Below are positions 1 through 6,959 of a DNA stretch of 12,494 bases, in pieces. The notes under the pieces were generated by a model that saw only the letters and a list, made by a program, of their open reading frames with translations, was not told where the DNA came from and did not search any database. The stretch spans positions 1 to 12,494 of the forward strand of contig JASHYV010000118.1 in NCBI GenBank assembly GCA_030064695.1, given 5' to 3'. The stretch's first letter is position 1, and every line of letters begins with the position of its first letter. This DNA comes from Thermoplasmata archaeon. GTDB taxonomy: Archaea > Thermoplasmatota > Thermoplasmata > UBA184. A program made the translations under genes and the position numbers.

Positions 1-1
1 C

Positions 2-154
2 GTCGCGTGCAAGGTCTGCGGCCAGCCGATCGAGCTCGTGCGGATGCGGGACCATCTGCGCTCCGATCACCAGGTGGGCGCGGCCGACCTCGACTCGTAC
101 TACCTCTCGGCCCGGATCGAGGCGCGCCGGTCGCGCCGATCGGAGCGGCTCTAG
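2..154 (+). CDS. C-terminal part of a small zinc-finger-like protein (5' end outside window)
   Basis: An open frame runs in from the left edge and ends at TAG 152-154, giving 50 visible residues. It begins with a CxxC knuckle (VACKVCG) followed about 14 residues later by a histidine pair in MRDHLRSDH. That C2H2-like arrangement suggests a single zinc-binding finger. The tail is basic and arginine-rich (ARIEARRSRRSERL), as in many small archaeal nucleic-acid-binding proteins. The true start is upstream and cannot be seen. The gene converges on thrS and the two stop codons share bases. The finger is read directly from the sequence; binding to DNA or RNA is only inferred. No specific family is recognised. 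Confidence 0.55.
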   Translation, partial: VACKVCGQPIELVRMRDHLRSDHQVGAADLDSYYLSARIEARRSRRSERL

Positions 155-2070
155 GGATCGAACTCGCGTCGGCGGACGCGGTCGAGCGCGTAGGCGACGA
201 ACTCGGGTCGGGAAAAGCTGCGATTCTCCTTCGAGCCCCGGATCCGGATCGCCACGGAACCGTCGGCGACCTCCTTGTCGCCGAGGACGGCCACGTACGG
301 GATGCGGTCCAGCTCCGCGGTGCGGACCCGCTTCCCCAGCGACTCCTCGGCGCCGGCGACCTCCGCGCGGAGTCCGGCGCCCGCGAGCTCCTCGAGGAGG
401 CCGTTCGCCGCCGCCGACTGGCGTTCCGTGACCGGGAGGACCCGCACCTGCACGGGAGCGAGCCACGGCGGCCAGCGGCCGGCGAGATGCTCGATCAGCA
501 CCCCGGTGAACCGCTCCCAGGTGCCGAGGATCGTGCGGTGGATCACGACGGGGACGTGGAGCTGGCCGTCGGCGCCCTGGTACTCGAGCCCGAACCGCCG
601 CGGGATCTGGTAGTCGAGCTGGATCGTGCCGGTCTGCCACTGCCGTCCCAGGCTGTCCCCGATGTGGATGTCGATCTTGGGCGCGTAGAACCCGCCCTCG
701 CCCGGTGACACCCGATAGGGCACGCCCGACGCCTTCAGCACCTTCTCCAGGAGGGCCTCGGCCCGGTCCCAGTCGGCCGCCTCCCCGAGGAAGCTCGCAG
801 GACGGGTCGAGAGCTCGTAGGTCCAGGTGAGCCGGAGCGCGGAGCAGGCCCGACGGACCCAGTCCATCAGCTTCGCGAGCTCGGGTTCGATCTGCTCCTC
901 GGTGACGAAGAGGTGGGCGTCGTCCTGCACGAACTCGCGGACCCGTAGCAGGCCGTGGAGCGTGCCGCTCGCCTCGAGCCGGTGGAGCGGCGCGAACTCG
1001 GCGAGTCGCATCGGCAGTTCGCGGTAGCTCCGGGCGCGGGACTTGAAGATCAGCATGGAGCCCGGGCAGTTCATCGGCTTCCAACCGAACGTCTTCCCGT
1101 CGACCTCGGTCAGGAACATGTTCTCCCGATAGTGCGCCCAGTGGCCGCTGGTCTCGTAGACGCTCTGAGCGAACAGGAGCGGGGTCCGGACCTCGAGGTA
1201 CCCGTCGGTGCGGAAGTGATCGGTCACGAACTTCTCGAGCTCGCGAACGACGACCATCCCGTTCGGGAGCCAGAACGGGAAGCCGGGCGCCTCCTCGACG
1301 AAGAGGAACAGCTCCTGCTTCTGGCCGATCGTGCGGTGGTCGCGCGCCTCCGCCTCCGCGCGGAGTTTGAGATAGTCGCGCAGTTGCTCGGCGGTCGGGA
1401 AGGCAACACCCCGAATCCGCTGGAGCGGGAAGTTGGGGGTCGGCACGTCCGACGTGACGGCCGAGAATCCGAGCACGTGGGTGCCGGCGAGCCAGCTGGT
1501 GTCGGGTACGTGCGGCCCGCGGCAGAGATCCACGAAATCGCCGGTCTCGTAGACGGACACCGCCTCGTCCGGGGCGGCCTCGTCGAGGTACCGGAGCTTG
1601 TGGGGGTTCGCCGCGAACAGGCGTCGAGCTTCCTCGCGAGAGACCTCGCGACGGGTGAAGGACTCGCGGGCTCGGATCGACCGGTCCATCGCCGCACGGA
1701 CCGCGTCGAGATCCTCCGGGGTCAGCGGCCGCACGTCGAAGTCGTAGAAGAATCCCTCCTCGGTCGGCGGTCCGTGGGTCGGCTTCGCTTCGGGGATGGA
1801 TTCGAGCAGCGCCTTCGCCACCAGATGGGCCGCCGAGTGCTGAAGGATGTCGCGCCCGACCCGGTCCTCGAATCCGAGCGGCGCGAGCGCCCCGCCCTGT
1901 TCGACGGGCCGGGCCAGGTCGACGGGCTGGCCGTTCCAGAGGGCAGCGAGCGACTTCGCGGCACGATCGCGACTCCAATGGGCCAGCACCTCGGAGATCG
2001 GGGTCCCCGGAACGACCTCCTCGCGGTGGCCGTCCGGCAAGTGGACCGTGACGTGGGCGCGATCGGGCAT
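151..2070 (-). CDS. thrS: Threonyl-tRNA synthetase, bacterial type with TGS and N2 editing domains
   Basis: This cytoplasmic enzyme charges tRNA-Thr with threonine and removes mischarged serine. The 639-residue length and domain order match bacterial ThrRS: TGS domain (about 5-65), N2 editing domain (about 70-230), class II catalytic core (about 250-540) and anticodon-binding domain (about 541-639). Editing-site residues are present: H78 and H82 in QHSAAHLVAKA, and C183 and H187 in DLCRGPHVPDT. The catalytic zinc ligands known from the E. coli enzyme are at C335 (MNCPGSM), H386 (QDDAHLF) and H511 (IHRTILGTWERF). The start ATG at 2068-2070 lies just before the TGS domain. Many archaea use a different ThrRS with a D-aminoacyl-tRNA-deacylase-like editing domain, so the bacterial form suggests ancient transfer. 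A weak A/T box (TTAA at 2105-2108) lies about 35 bases upstream. The gene is divergent from the AbiV-like gene. Confidence 0.97.
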   Translation of the reverse strand: MPDRAHVTVHLPDGHREEVVPGTPISEVLAHWSRDRAAKSLAALWNGQPVDLARPVEQGGALAPLGFEDRVGRDILQHSAAHLVAKALLESIPEAKPTHGPPTEEGFFYDFDVRPLTPEDLDAVRAAMDRSIRARESFTRREVSREEARRLFAANPHKLRYLDEAAPDEAVSVYETGDFVDLCRGPHVPDTSWLAGTHVLGFSAVTSDVPTPNFPLQRIRGVAFPTAEQLRDYLKLRAEAEARDHRTIGQKQELFLFVEEAPGFPFWLPNGMVVVRELEKFVTDHFRTDGYLEVRTPLLFAQSVYETSGHWAHYRENMFLTEVDGKTFGWKPMNCPGSMLIFKSRARSYRELPMRLAEFAPLHRLEASGTLHGLLRVREFVQDDAHLFVTEEQIEPELAKLMDWVRRACSALRLTWTYELSTRPASFLGEAADWDRAEALLEKVLKASGVPYRVSPGEGGFYAPKIDIHIGDSLGRQWQTGTIQLDYQIPRRFGLEYQGADGQLHVPVVIHRTILGTWERFTGVLIEHLAGRWPPWLAPVQVRVLPVTERQSAAANGLLEELAGAGLRAEVAGAEESLGKRVRTAELDRIPYVAVLGDKEVADGSVAIRIRGSKENRSFSRPEFVAYALDRVRRREFDP

Positions 2071-2186
2071 CGTGGACCGAGGTGGGCGGACCTAGCGGAC
2101 CCCCTTAACCCCTCGGGGCGCCCGGCGCCGGTTCCGCCCCGGTTCGGCGGGCCCGACGTGGAGGATGGATAACCCGCCGAGCGAAC

Positions 2187-2196
2187 GGCTTATAGC
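2187..2196 (+). promoter_or_regulatory. TATA-box-like promoter of the AbiV-like gene
   Basis: GGCTTATAGC is an A/T island in very G+C-rich DNA. It is preceded by the purine-containing GCGAAC, which could serve as a BRE. Archaeal spacing would put the transcript start near 2218, giving a leader of about 20 bases. That leader includes GGGAAGG (2226-2232), a possible weak ribosome-binding site before ATG 2238. Confidence 0.5.
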
Positions 2197-2237
2197 GTAG
2201 AAACGGTGCCGCCCCTCGGCCGACCGGGAAGGCCGAA

Positions 2238-2906
2238 ATGCCGGCAGCTAGGCCCACCGCACCGCAACCTTCCGCCTCCTCGGACCTGCTCCAGGCGCAG
2301 GAGGCGCTGCGTCGGTGCGACGAGCATCTGCTGAAGGCGGGGAAGCTCGCCCTTCGGAGCGGACAGTTCTACCAAGGCACGGCCCACCTGATCCTCGCCG
2401 CCGAAGAGCTGGCCGCGGCCGTGAGCTACTACCGGGCGGCCGCTCGAGCGGCGCCCGCGGGCTCGACCCGAACCCCCACGACCGTGAACGCGAGCCCCTC
2501 CGCGCTGCTCCGGCATGTGCCCGAGGTCACCGACCTGAGCGAGGTGGTCCGTGAAGCGGCCTTCCTCGAGCTCCAGCTCGACGAGCAGGAGCGGGGCGAG
2601 GCGGCCCGGCGGGAGTTCGCGGCCGACCCGATCGCCTGGAGCTCCACGCGCGGCCGGCACGCCGCGACGATCCAGACCGCCTTCGAGCAGTGGGTGGCCC
2701 TCGCGCCGACGGCGGGGGGCATCGCGGTCCCGCTGGGACGCGGCGCCGGGATGCCGGGCGATGAGCAGTCGTTCTACCAGCTCTGGGGCTCGGTGCACGC
2801 GCTGGCGAAGGGGTTCCGCGAGACGCTCAAGCGGGCCACGACCCAGCCGCCCGGATCGAATCCGGACGACGGGTTCACCGTCGACTGGCTGAGCCCGCCG
2901 AAGTAG
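2238..2906 (+). CDS. HEPN/AbiV-like helical protein (putative)
   Basis: The protein has 222 residues, is soluble and mostly helical, with no signal peptide or membrane segment. Residues about 16-66 read as two helices joined by a short turn: HLLKAGKLALRSGQFYQG followed by AHLILAAEELAAAVSYY. This 'repeated dosing helix, G-x-F/Y, A-x-x-L-x-x-x-A-x-EEL' pattern resembles the HEPN-type fold of the AbiV abortive-infection family and related HEPN proteins. The middle (about 95-150) is acidic and helical, and the C-terminus (about 190-222) is polar and probably flexible. I see no classical HEPN RNase motif (R-x4-6-H), so nuclease activity should not be assumed. The start is the first ATG after the TATA-like box, with GGGAAGG six bases upstream. 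It stands alone, divergent from thrS and convergent with the HisA-like gene. The family assignment is by pattern only; it may be an uncharacterised lineage protein. Confidence 0.75.
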   Translation: MPAARPTAPQPSASSDLLQAQEALRRCDEHLLKAGKLALRSGQFYQGTAHLILAAEELAAAVSYYRAAARAAPAGSTRTPTTVNASPSALLRHVPEVTDLSEVVREAAFLELQLDEQERGEAARREFAADPIAWSSTRGRHAATIQTAFEQWVALAPTAGGIAVPLGRGAGMPGDEQSFYQLWGSVHALAKGFRETLKRATTQPPGSNPDDGFTVDWLSPPK

Positions 2907-2972
2907 CCGGTCCCGGACCCTGACCCCGCGCTGCGCTCAGCTCGCCCATCATTCATCACGGTTCAGCCGGTT

Positions 2973-3740
2973 CTAGTTCTCATCATCGCGCAGCGGCTCG
3001 GTCTCGGGACCCGGCGCACCGCCCGCGGCAAGCCGGGCGGCGAGCAGGTGATCGAGATGGAAGATCCCGCCGGCGGCCCCGGACGCGGCGAGCCGCGGAG
3101 CGTCCTGGACCTCGAACGGGCCGTCCACGTACGTGAGGCCCAGGCCCGAGACCCGGCGGATGAGCTCCCAGTCGATGCCCGAGTTCCGGGGAGAGACGAG
3201 CAGCCGGTCGATGCCGAGCTCGCGCACGCTGCGGAGGAGCTCGTACGGGTCCTGGGTCTCCCAGGTCGATGCGGCCTTCGTGATCGTGGCGCCCTCCACC
3301 TCCACCTCGAAGACGAACTCGGTGCTGAGCCGCCAGGCCCGTCGGAGCTCCTTCGGCCCGAGCAGGTAGGCGGTGGAGAGGACCGCGCGCCGTGCCCCGG
3401 CGACGAGGACGTCGATCGCTTGGTCCGCCGTACGCACGCCGGCGTCGACCCAGAGCGTCATCTCGCGCGCGAACTCCTGCAGGTAGTCCAGCTGGGCCTC
3501 CTGCTTCTCGATCCCGTCGAGGTCGACCACGTAGAGCCGGGGGTACTCTCCCGAGACGAGATCGAGGACGTCGAACGGATCGACCGGCTTCCCGGCGGCG
3601 TCGCGGGCGGTCACCGGCCCGTCCGGCCCGGGCACGCAGACCCGGCCCTCGCGGAGCATGAGGCAGGGCACCAGCCGGGGGGCTTTGCTGGCCGGGGCGC
3701 CCGTCGGCCGGCTCGCGCCCTCCGGGCTCTCGGCCGTCAT
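2973..3740 (-). CDS. HisA-like (COG1411-type) TIM-barrel protein
   Basis: This 255-residue soluble protein has the beta/alpha-barrel pattern of the HisA/HisF family. Visible elements are a first strand RLVPCLMLREGRV (22-34), LYVVDLDGIEKQ (69-80), LWVDAGVRT (96-104), the 118-126 strand AVLSTAYLL, and late strands RLLVSPRNSGID and LTYVDGPFEV. It lacks the catalytic Asp that HisA carries in its first strand (PxxDxxxG becomes PCLMLREG), and it lacks the canonical GGIR phosphate loop. It is therefore unlikely to be a standard ProFAR isomerase and fits the uncharacterised archaeal 'related to proFAR isomerase' group. No his genes are nearby. I chose the ATG at 3740 because the frame upstream (to 3848) is arginine/serine-rich and low in complexity. 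An A-rich stretch (GAGAAAAG on the minus strand, about 3764-3772) lies about 27 bases upstream. The substrate is unknown. Confidence 0.85.
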   Translation of the reverse strand: MTAESPEGASRPTGAPASKAPRLVPCLMLREGRVCVPGPDGPVTARDAAGKPVDPFDVLDLVSGEYPRLYVVDLDGIEKQEAQLDYLQEFAREMTLWVDAGVRTADQAIDVLVAGARRAVLSTAYLLGPKELRRAWRLSTEFVFEVEVEGATITKAASTWETQDPYELLRSVRELGIDRLLVSPRNSGIDWELIRRVSGLGLTYVDGPFEVQDAPRLAASGAAGGIFHLDHLLAARLAAGGAPGPETEPLRDDEN

Positions 3741-3885
3741 GCCACCGAGGGAACTCCGCCGCTGCTTTTCTCCCTTCGCCCGTGCCCCGGACCCCTTCGA
3801 CGGCTGCCCGGAAGCGGACCGGACCTCCCGCGACCTACCTCGGAGCACGACGGGCGGACGGCCCCCCTCGAAGCCCGCCGCCGCG

Positions 3886-6348
3886 TCATGCGCGGTGCCC
3901 GAAGAACCGCCGAAGGCGTCCGGGCGCGGAGGGCGCGAGGGAGGCCCGATCCGCGGGAGGGCGGCGATCCCAGAGCCGATAGGCGAGCCGCTTCGCCGGG
4001 TCGATCAGCAGGATCTCGAGGCCCGCCCAGCCCCAAACCGCGAGGACCCAGGCCGGCGGCACGGCCGGGACGAGGAACCCGGTGAGCGCGAACGCGGACG
4101 CGAGGAGCTGGGTACCAACGACCGCGGCGACGAGCACCCCCGCCGGTCGGGACCGGTAGAACGGACCCTCGGTCCGGGTGAGAAAGATGACGAAGTGGCC
4201 CGCGACCGAGAGCTTGAGGTACAGCAGGGTCTGCAGCGGAGGACCAGACACGTGGAACGGGCCCAGCAGCACGCTCAGGAACACGAAGGTCGACACGACG
4301 CCCAGCACTCCGAGCACGACCGCCACGACCAGGATCCGACCGAGCCGCCAAGAAACGGGTCGAGGCGCCGCGGGCGTCCGGTCGTAGGCGATCGCCAGGA
4401 TCGCCCCGTCATTGAGCAAGGCGATGAGCACGATCTCGAGCGCGGTGACCGGGAAGAACCCGAGGACGAGGATCGTCGTCGCGATGAAGAGGAGCAACCG
4501 GATCGTCTCCTCGATCCGGTAGATCGCGTACGCCGTCATCCGGGCGAACGTCTGTCGGGCCTGGCGTACCGCGGTGAGGATGACGCCCAGCCCAGGGGTC
4601 ACGAGGACCACGCTGGCGGCGGCCCGGGCCGCGTCGGTCGCGCCCGAGACCGCGATGCCGGTGTCGGCCTTCTTGAGGGCGGGCGCGTCGTTCACGCCGT
4701 CGCCCGTCATCCCCACCAGGTGCCCGCGCTGCTGCAGCCGCTCGACGATCGAGAACTTGTCCTCGGGGAGCACCTGGGCGAAGACCGCCGCCGACTCGAC
4801 GGCGGCCGCGGACGCCGGCCCGCTGCCGAGCGTCTCCGGCGTCACCACGTCGCCCCTCAGCCCGAGCTCGCGCGCGGTCTCGCGGGCGATCGCGACCTGG
4901 TCCCCCGTGACCATCTTGACGCCGATCCCGAGCGACTCGAGCTCTCGGATGACCGGCGCGGAGTCGGGTCGGAGCGGGTCGAAGAGCGGGAGCACGCCGA
5001 GGACCTGCCAGGGTCCGTCGCCCTCGGCGGACGCGACGGCGAGCGATCGATAGCCCTTCTGCGCGAACGCCTCCACGGACCGATCCAGCGAGGCGACGAC
5101 CGCCGGGCTCGGCCGAGCCAACGCGACGATCGACGGGGCCGCCCCCTTCGCGACCCGGTGGACCCGACCGGACGGATCGCGGTACGTGGCCTCCGTGCGC
5201 TTCACTGAGGGATCGAACGGGCGGAACGACTCCGCCACCAGTCCGCGGCCCGCGCCCGCGGCGCGGGGGTCGGCCAGGATCGAGTCATCGATCGGATCGT
5301 GGTCCTCGATCCGCGAGGCCAGCGCGGCCGCGGCGACGAGGGCGGTCGCGCTCACCCCGGCGGTCGGAGCCGGCTCGCCCAGTCGGAGCCGGTTCTGCGT
5401 CAGGGTGCCGGTCTTGTCCGAGCAGAGGATGTCTACGCCGGCGAGCTCCTCGACCGACTCGAGCCGGGTCACGATCGCCGACTCCTTCGCGAGGGTCCGC
5501 GCCCCGACCGCCATCGTCACCGAAAGAACCGTTGGCATCGCGACGGGGATCGCCGCCACCGCGAGGACCAGCGCGAACTGCACGGAGGTCACGAGGCCGA
5601 CCCCGCGGACCAGCGAGACGACCTCGATGAGCACCGCGAGCGAGAGCGCGACCACGATGAGGACGTCCCCGATGCGGAGGATCGCGGCCTGCAGGTGGCT
5701 CCGAGACCGCGCCGTCGCCACCAGTTCGGTCGTCCGGCCGAGGAAGGATCCGGCCCCGATCTTCGTCACCGTCGCGCTCGCCTCGCCTCGGCGGACGATC
5801 GACCCCGAGTACACGGTACCGCCCCCCTCACGGGTCACGGGCAACGACTCGCCGGTGAGGGCAGACTGGTCGAGCTCGAGCTCCGCGGAGCCCTCGAGCT
5901 CGGCGTCGGCCGGGACGATATCGCCCAACCGAAGGCGGACGACATCGCCCGGCACCAGCTCCCGGGCCGGGACGGTACGCCAGGCGCCGTCCCGGAGCAC
6001 CCGGGCCCGGGGCGCGAGATGGGCCTGCAAGGCGGCGACCGCGTTCCCGGACTGATATTCCTCCCAGAAGCCGACGAGCGCGTTGGCGACCAGGAGGGCG
6101 AGGATCAGCGCGAAGTCGTCCCAGTTCCCGAGGACGACCGAGAGCAGGAGCGCGACCTCGATCATCGCCGGGATCGGTCCCCAGAAGAACCGCAGCACCC
6201 GACGCCAGACGGGGACGGTACGGGCCACGACCTCGTTGTAACCGAAGCTGGCCCGGCGCGCCTCGACCTCCGACGACGAGAGCCCGCCCGCGGGAGTCCC
6301 GGTGAGGGTCCGCGGGGACGCCTCCCCGCCCGGCATCGAGGTGACCAT
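3886..6348 (-). CDS. Plasma-membrane-type H+-transporting P-type ATPase (type IIIA)
   Basis: This membrane pump couples ATP hydrolysis to proton export and has about 820 residues. With ATG 6346-6348 as residue 1, the actuator loop TGES is at 165-168. The phosphorylated Asp is D311 in CSDKTGTLT. The nucleotide-site lysine is in AKGAAPS (about K401), MVTGDQVAIA follows, and the hinge GDGVNDAP starts at about 549. Two residues specific to proton pumps of the plant/fungal type are conserved: an Asn in helix 2 (LLVANALVGFWEE, N89) and the proton-carrier Asp in helix 6 (IALLNDGAIL, D647). Ten hydrophobic segments are arranged two, two and six around these domains. It lacks the long C-terminal autoinhibitory domain of eukaryotic homologues, ending soon after the last helix. 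The frame extends upstream to 6657 but overlaps rnpB and is not protein-like; ATG 6334-6336 is an alternative start. Confidence 0.95.
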   Translation of the reverse strand: MVTSMPGGEASPRTLTGTPAGGLSSSEVEARRASFGYNEVVARTVPVWRRVLRFFWGPIPAMIEVALLLSVVLGNWDDFALILALLVANALVGFWEEYQSGNAVAALQAHLAPRARVLRDGAWRTVPARELVPGDVVRLRLGDIVPADAELEGSAELELDQSALTGESLPVTREGGGTVYSGSIVRRGEASATVTKIGAGSFLGRTTELVATARSRSHLQAAILRIGDVLIVVALSLAVLIEVVSLVRGVGLVTSVQFALVLAVAAIPVAMPTVLSVTMAVGARTLAKESAIVTRLESVEELAGVDILCSDKTGTLTQNRLRLGEPAPTAGVSATALVAAAALASRIEDHDPIDDSILADPRAAGAGRGLVAESFRPFDPSVKRTEATYRDPSGRVHRVAKGAAPSIVALARPSPAVVASLDRSVEAFAQKGYRSLAVASAEGDGPWQVLGVLPLFDPLRPDSAPVIRELESLGIGVKMVTGDQVAIARETARELGLRGDVVTPETLGSGPASAAAVESAAVFAQVLPEDKFSIVERLQQRGHLVGMTGDGVNDAPALKKADTGIAVSGATDAARAAASVVLVTPGLGVILTAVRQARQTFARMTAYAIYRIEETIRLLLFIATTILVLGFFPVTALEIVLIALLNDGAILAIAYDRTPAAPRPVSWRLGRILVVAVVLGVLGVVSTFVFLSVLLGPFHVSGPPLQTLLYLKLSVAGHFVIFLTRTEGPFYRSRPAGVLVAAVVGTQLLASAFALTGFLVPAVPPAWVLAVWGWAGLEILLIDPAKRLAYRLWDRRPPADRASLAPSAPGRLRRFFGHRA

Positions 6349-6380
6349 CGCTGGCGGTCCGGGGCCGGTAGGCGCGAGGT

Positions 6381-6390
6381 CGGTTATCGG
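6381..6390 (-). promoter_or_regulatory. TATA-like box for the H+-ATPase gene
   Basis: On the minus strand this reads CCGATAACCG, an A/T interruption in G+C-rich DNA about 36 bases before ATG 6348. Archaeal spacing would place the start of transcription near 6358, leaving a leader of about ten bases. The position supports the 6348 start over the much longer upstream extension. Confidence 0.35.
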
Positions 6391-6476
6391 TTCGCTCTCG
6401 GCGGGGATGGCGCGGGGGACCGACCGAGGCCGCCCGGCCCGCTTCGTGCCGGGCGCCGTCCCCCGGCCGCCTCCGC

Positions 6477-6504
6477 CGCGAGCCCAAGCCCTTTTGGGCT
6501 CGTG
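6477..6504 (+). promoter_or_regulatory. rnpB promoter: TATA-like CCTTTTGG inside a strong inverted repeat
   Basis: CGAGCCCAA (6479-6487) and TTGGGCTCG (6494-6502) form a perfect 9-base inverted repeat. It extends to 11 pairs with one G-T, around a 6-base centre GCCCTT. The A/T core CTTTTGG (6491-6497) lies 24-30 bases ahead of the predicted 5' end of RNase P RNA at about 6521, which is correct archaeal TATA spacing. The repeat could be an operator, a symmetric TBP/TFB site, or coincidence. It lies outside the mature RNA. Confidence 0.5.
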
Positions 6505-6520
6505 CGCGCGTCGCCGTTCC

Positions 6521-6832
6521 GCTGGGAGGTGGAGGGCAGCTGACGGTGGACCGAGTCGGCGACGACCGGCCGCTGAGGAAAGTCCCCACTCCGGGACGCG
6601 CGGGGTCGGGCGGGAGCCCGACGGGCGAGAGTCCGAGCTCCGGAGCAGAAACGACACAGCCCGACGGTACGGTGAAGGTGCCGCACCGGAGGTTCCGTCG
6701 GGATCTGGTGAAACGGCCGACTCCCCGGGAGCAAGCCCTGAGCGACGGGATGAGGCGTGTCCCCGACCGTCGAGGAGAGCGCGCAGTCGAATGCTGCCTG
6801 AAACGGAATGGGGCTTACTACCACCACCCGGC
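6521..6832 (+). ncRNA. rnpB: RNase P RNA, archaeal type A-like
   Basis: This is the catalytic RNA of ribonuclease P, which trims the 5' leaders of pre-tRNAs. Conserved element CR-I, GAGGAAAGTCC, is at 6575-6585 and CR-V, CGGAATGGGGCTTAC, is at 6804-6818; AAGTCCCCA and TGGGGCTT pair to form P4. P2 is GGCAGC (6535-6540) with GCTGCC (6793-6798). P1 is GCTGGGAGGTGG (6521-6532) with CCACCACCCGGC (6821-6832), giving eleven pairs and one A-A mismatch. Internal conserved stretches GGTGAAACGG (6707-6716) and GAGCAAGCCC (6729-6738) are also present. About 312 nucleotides is normal for an archaeal RNase P RNA. All core elements are intact, so the gene looks functional. The ends are set by the P1 helix and may be off by a few bases. 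The 3' end from CR-V onward is duplicated 1011 bases downstream. Confidence 0.95.
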
Positions 6833-6859
6833 CGCTCCGGCGGGCAACCGCCGGGGCGT
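6800..6859 (+). repeat. Direct repeat copy 1: 3' end of rnpB plus trailer hairpin (putative att site)
   Basis: This 60-base unit spans CR-V, the 3' strand of P1, and a hairpin just beyond the mature RNA. It matches 7811-7870 without gaps at 53 of 60 positions. The trailer hairpin pairs CCGGCGG (6837-6843) with CCGCCGG (6848-6854) around a GCAA tetraloop. Direct repeats of a stable-RNA 3' end are the classic footprint of site-specific integration. That origin is inferred, since no integrase gene is seen. Confidence 0.8.
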
Positions 6860-6930
6860 TACGCGTGACCCGGGCCCGCACGCCGGAGGGAGGCACAGAC
6901 GGGTGCTTCCGGACTCCGGCGGCCCAAAGC

Positions 6931-6952
6931 GTATGTAGTACTCGGGTGGTAC
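6931..6952 (+). promoter_or_regulatory. Promoter and possible operator of the toxin-antitoxin operon
   Basis: GTATGTAGTA (6931-6940) is a TATA-like stretch centred about 25 bases before ATG 6960, so the mRNA may be leaderless or nearly so. Two GTAC half-sites (6938-6941 and 6949-6952) separated by seven bases lie between this box and the start codon. RHH antitoxins commonly bind short repeated half-sites and repress their own operon; that role here is an inference. Confidence 0.45.
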
Positions 6953-6959
6953 GATTGAC

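Noticed and set aside
955..2172. Long + strand open frame of 405 codons opposite thrS
   Set aside because: It is antisense to a clear ThrRS, is rich in Arg/Glu/Pro with no recognisable motif, and is typical of antisense frames in very G+C-rich DNA.
3658..5208. Long + strand open frame of 516 codons opposite the H+-ATPase and HisA-like gene
   Set aside because: It is low in complexity (Arg/Asp/Glu/His-rich) and antisense to two well-supported genes.
5299..6543. + strand open frame of 414 codons opposite the ATPase N-terminal half
   Set aside because: Antisense shadow with repetitive charged composition; it also runs into rnpB.
6349..6657. 103-codon N-terminal extension of the ATPase
   Set aside because: It overlaps the rnpB promoter and 5' half, has Arg/Gly/Pro-rich composition unlike a transporter N-terminus, and a TATA-like box lies just ahead of ATG 6348.
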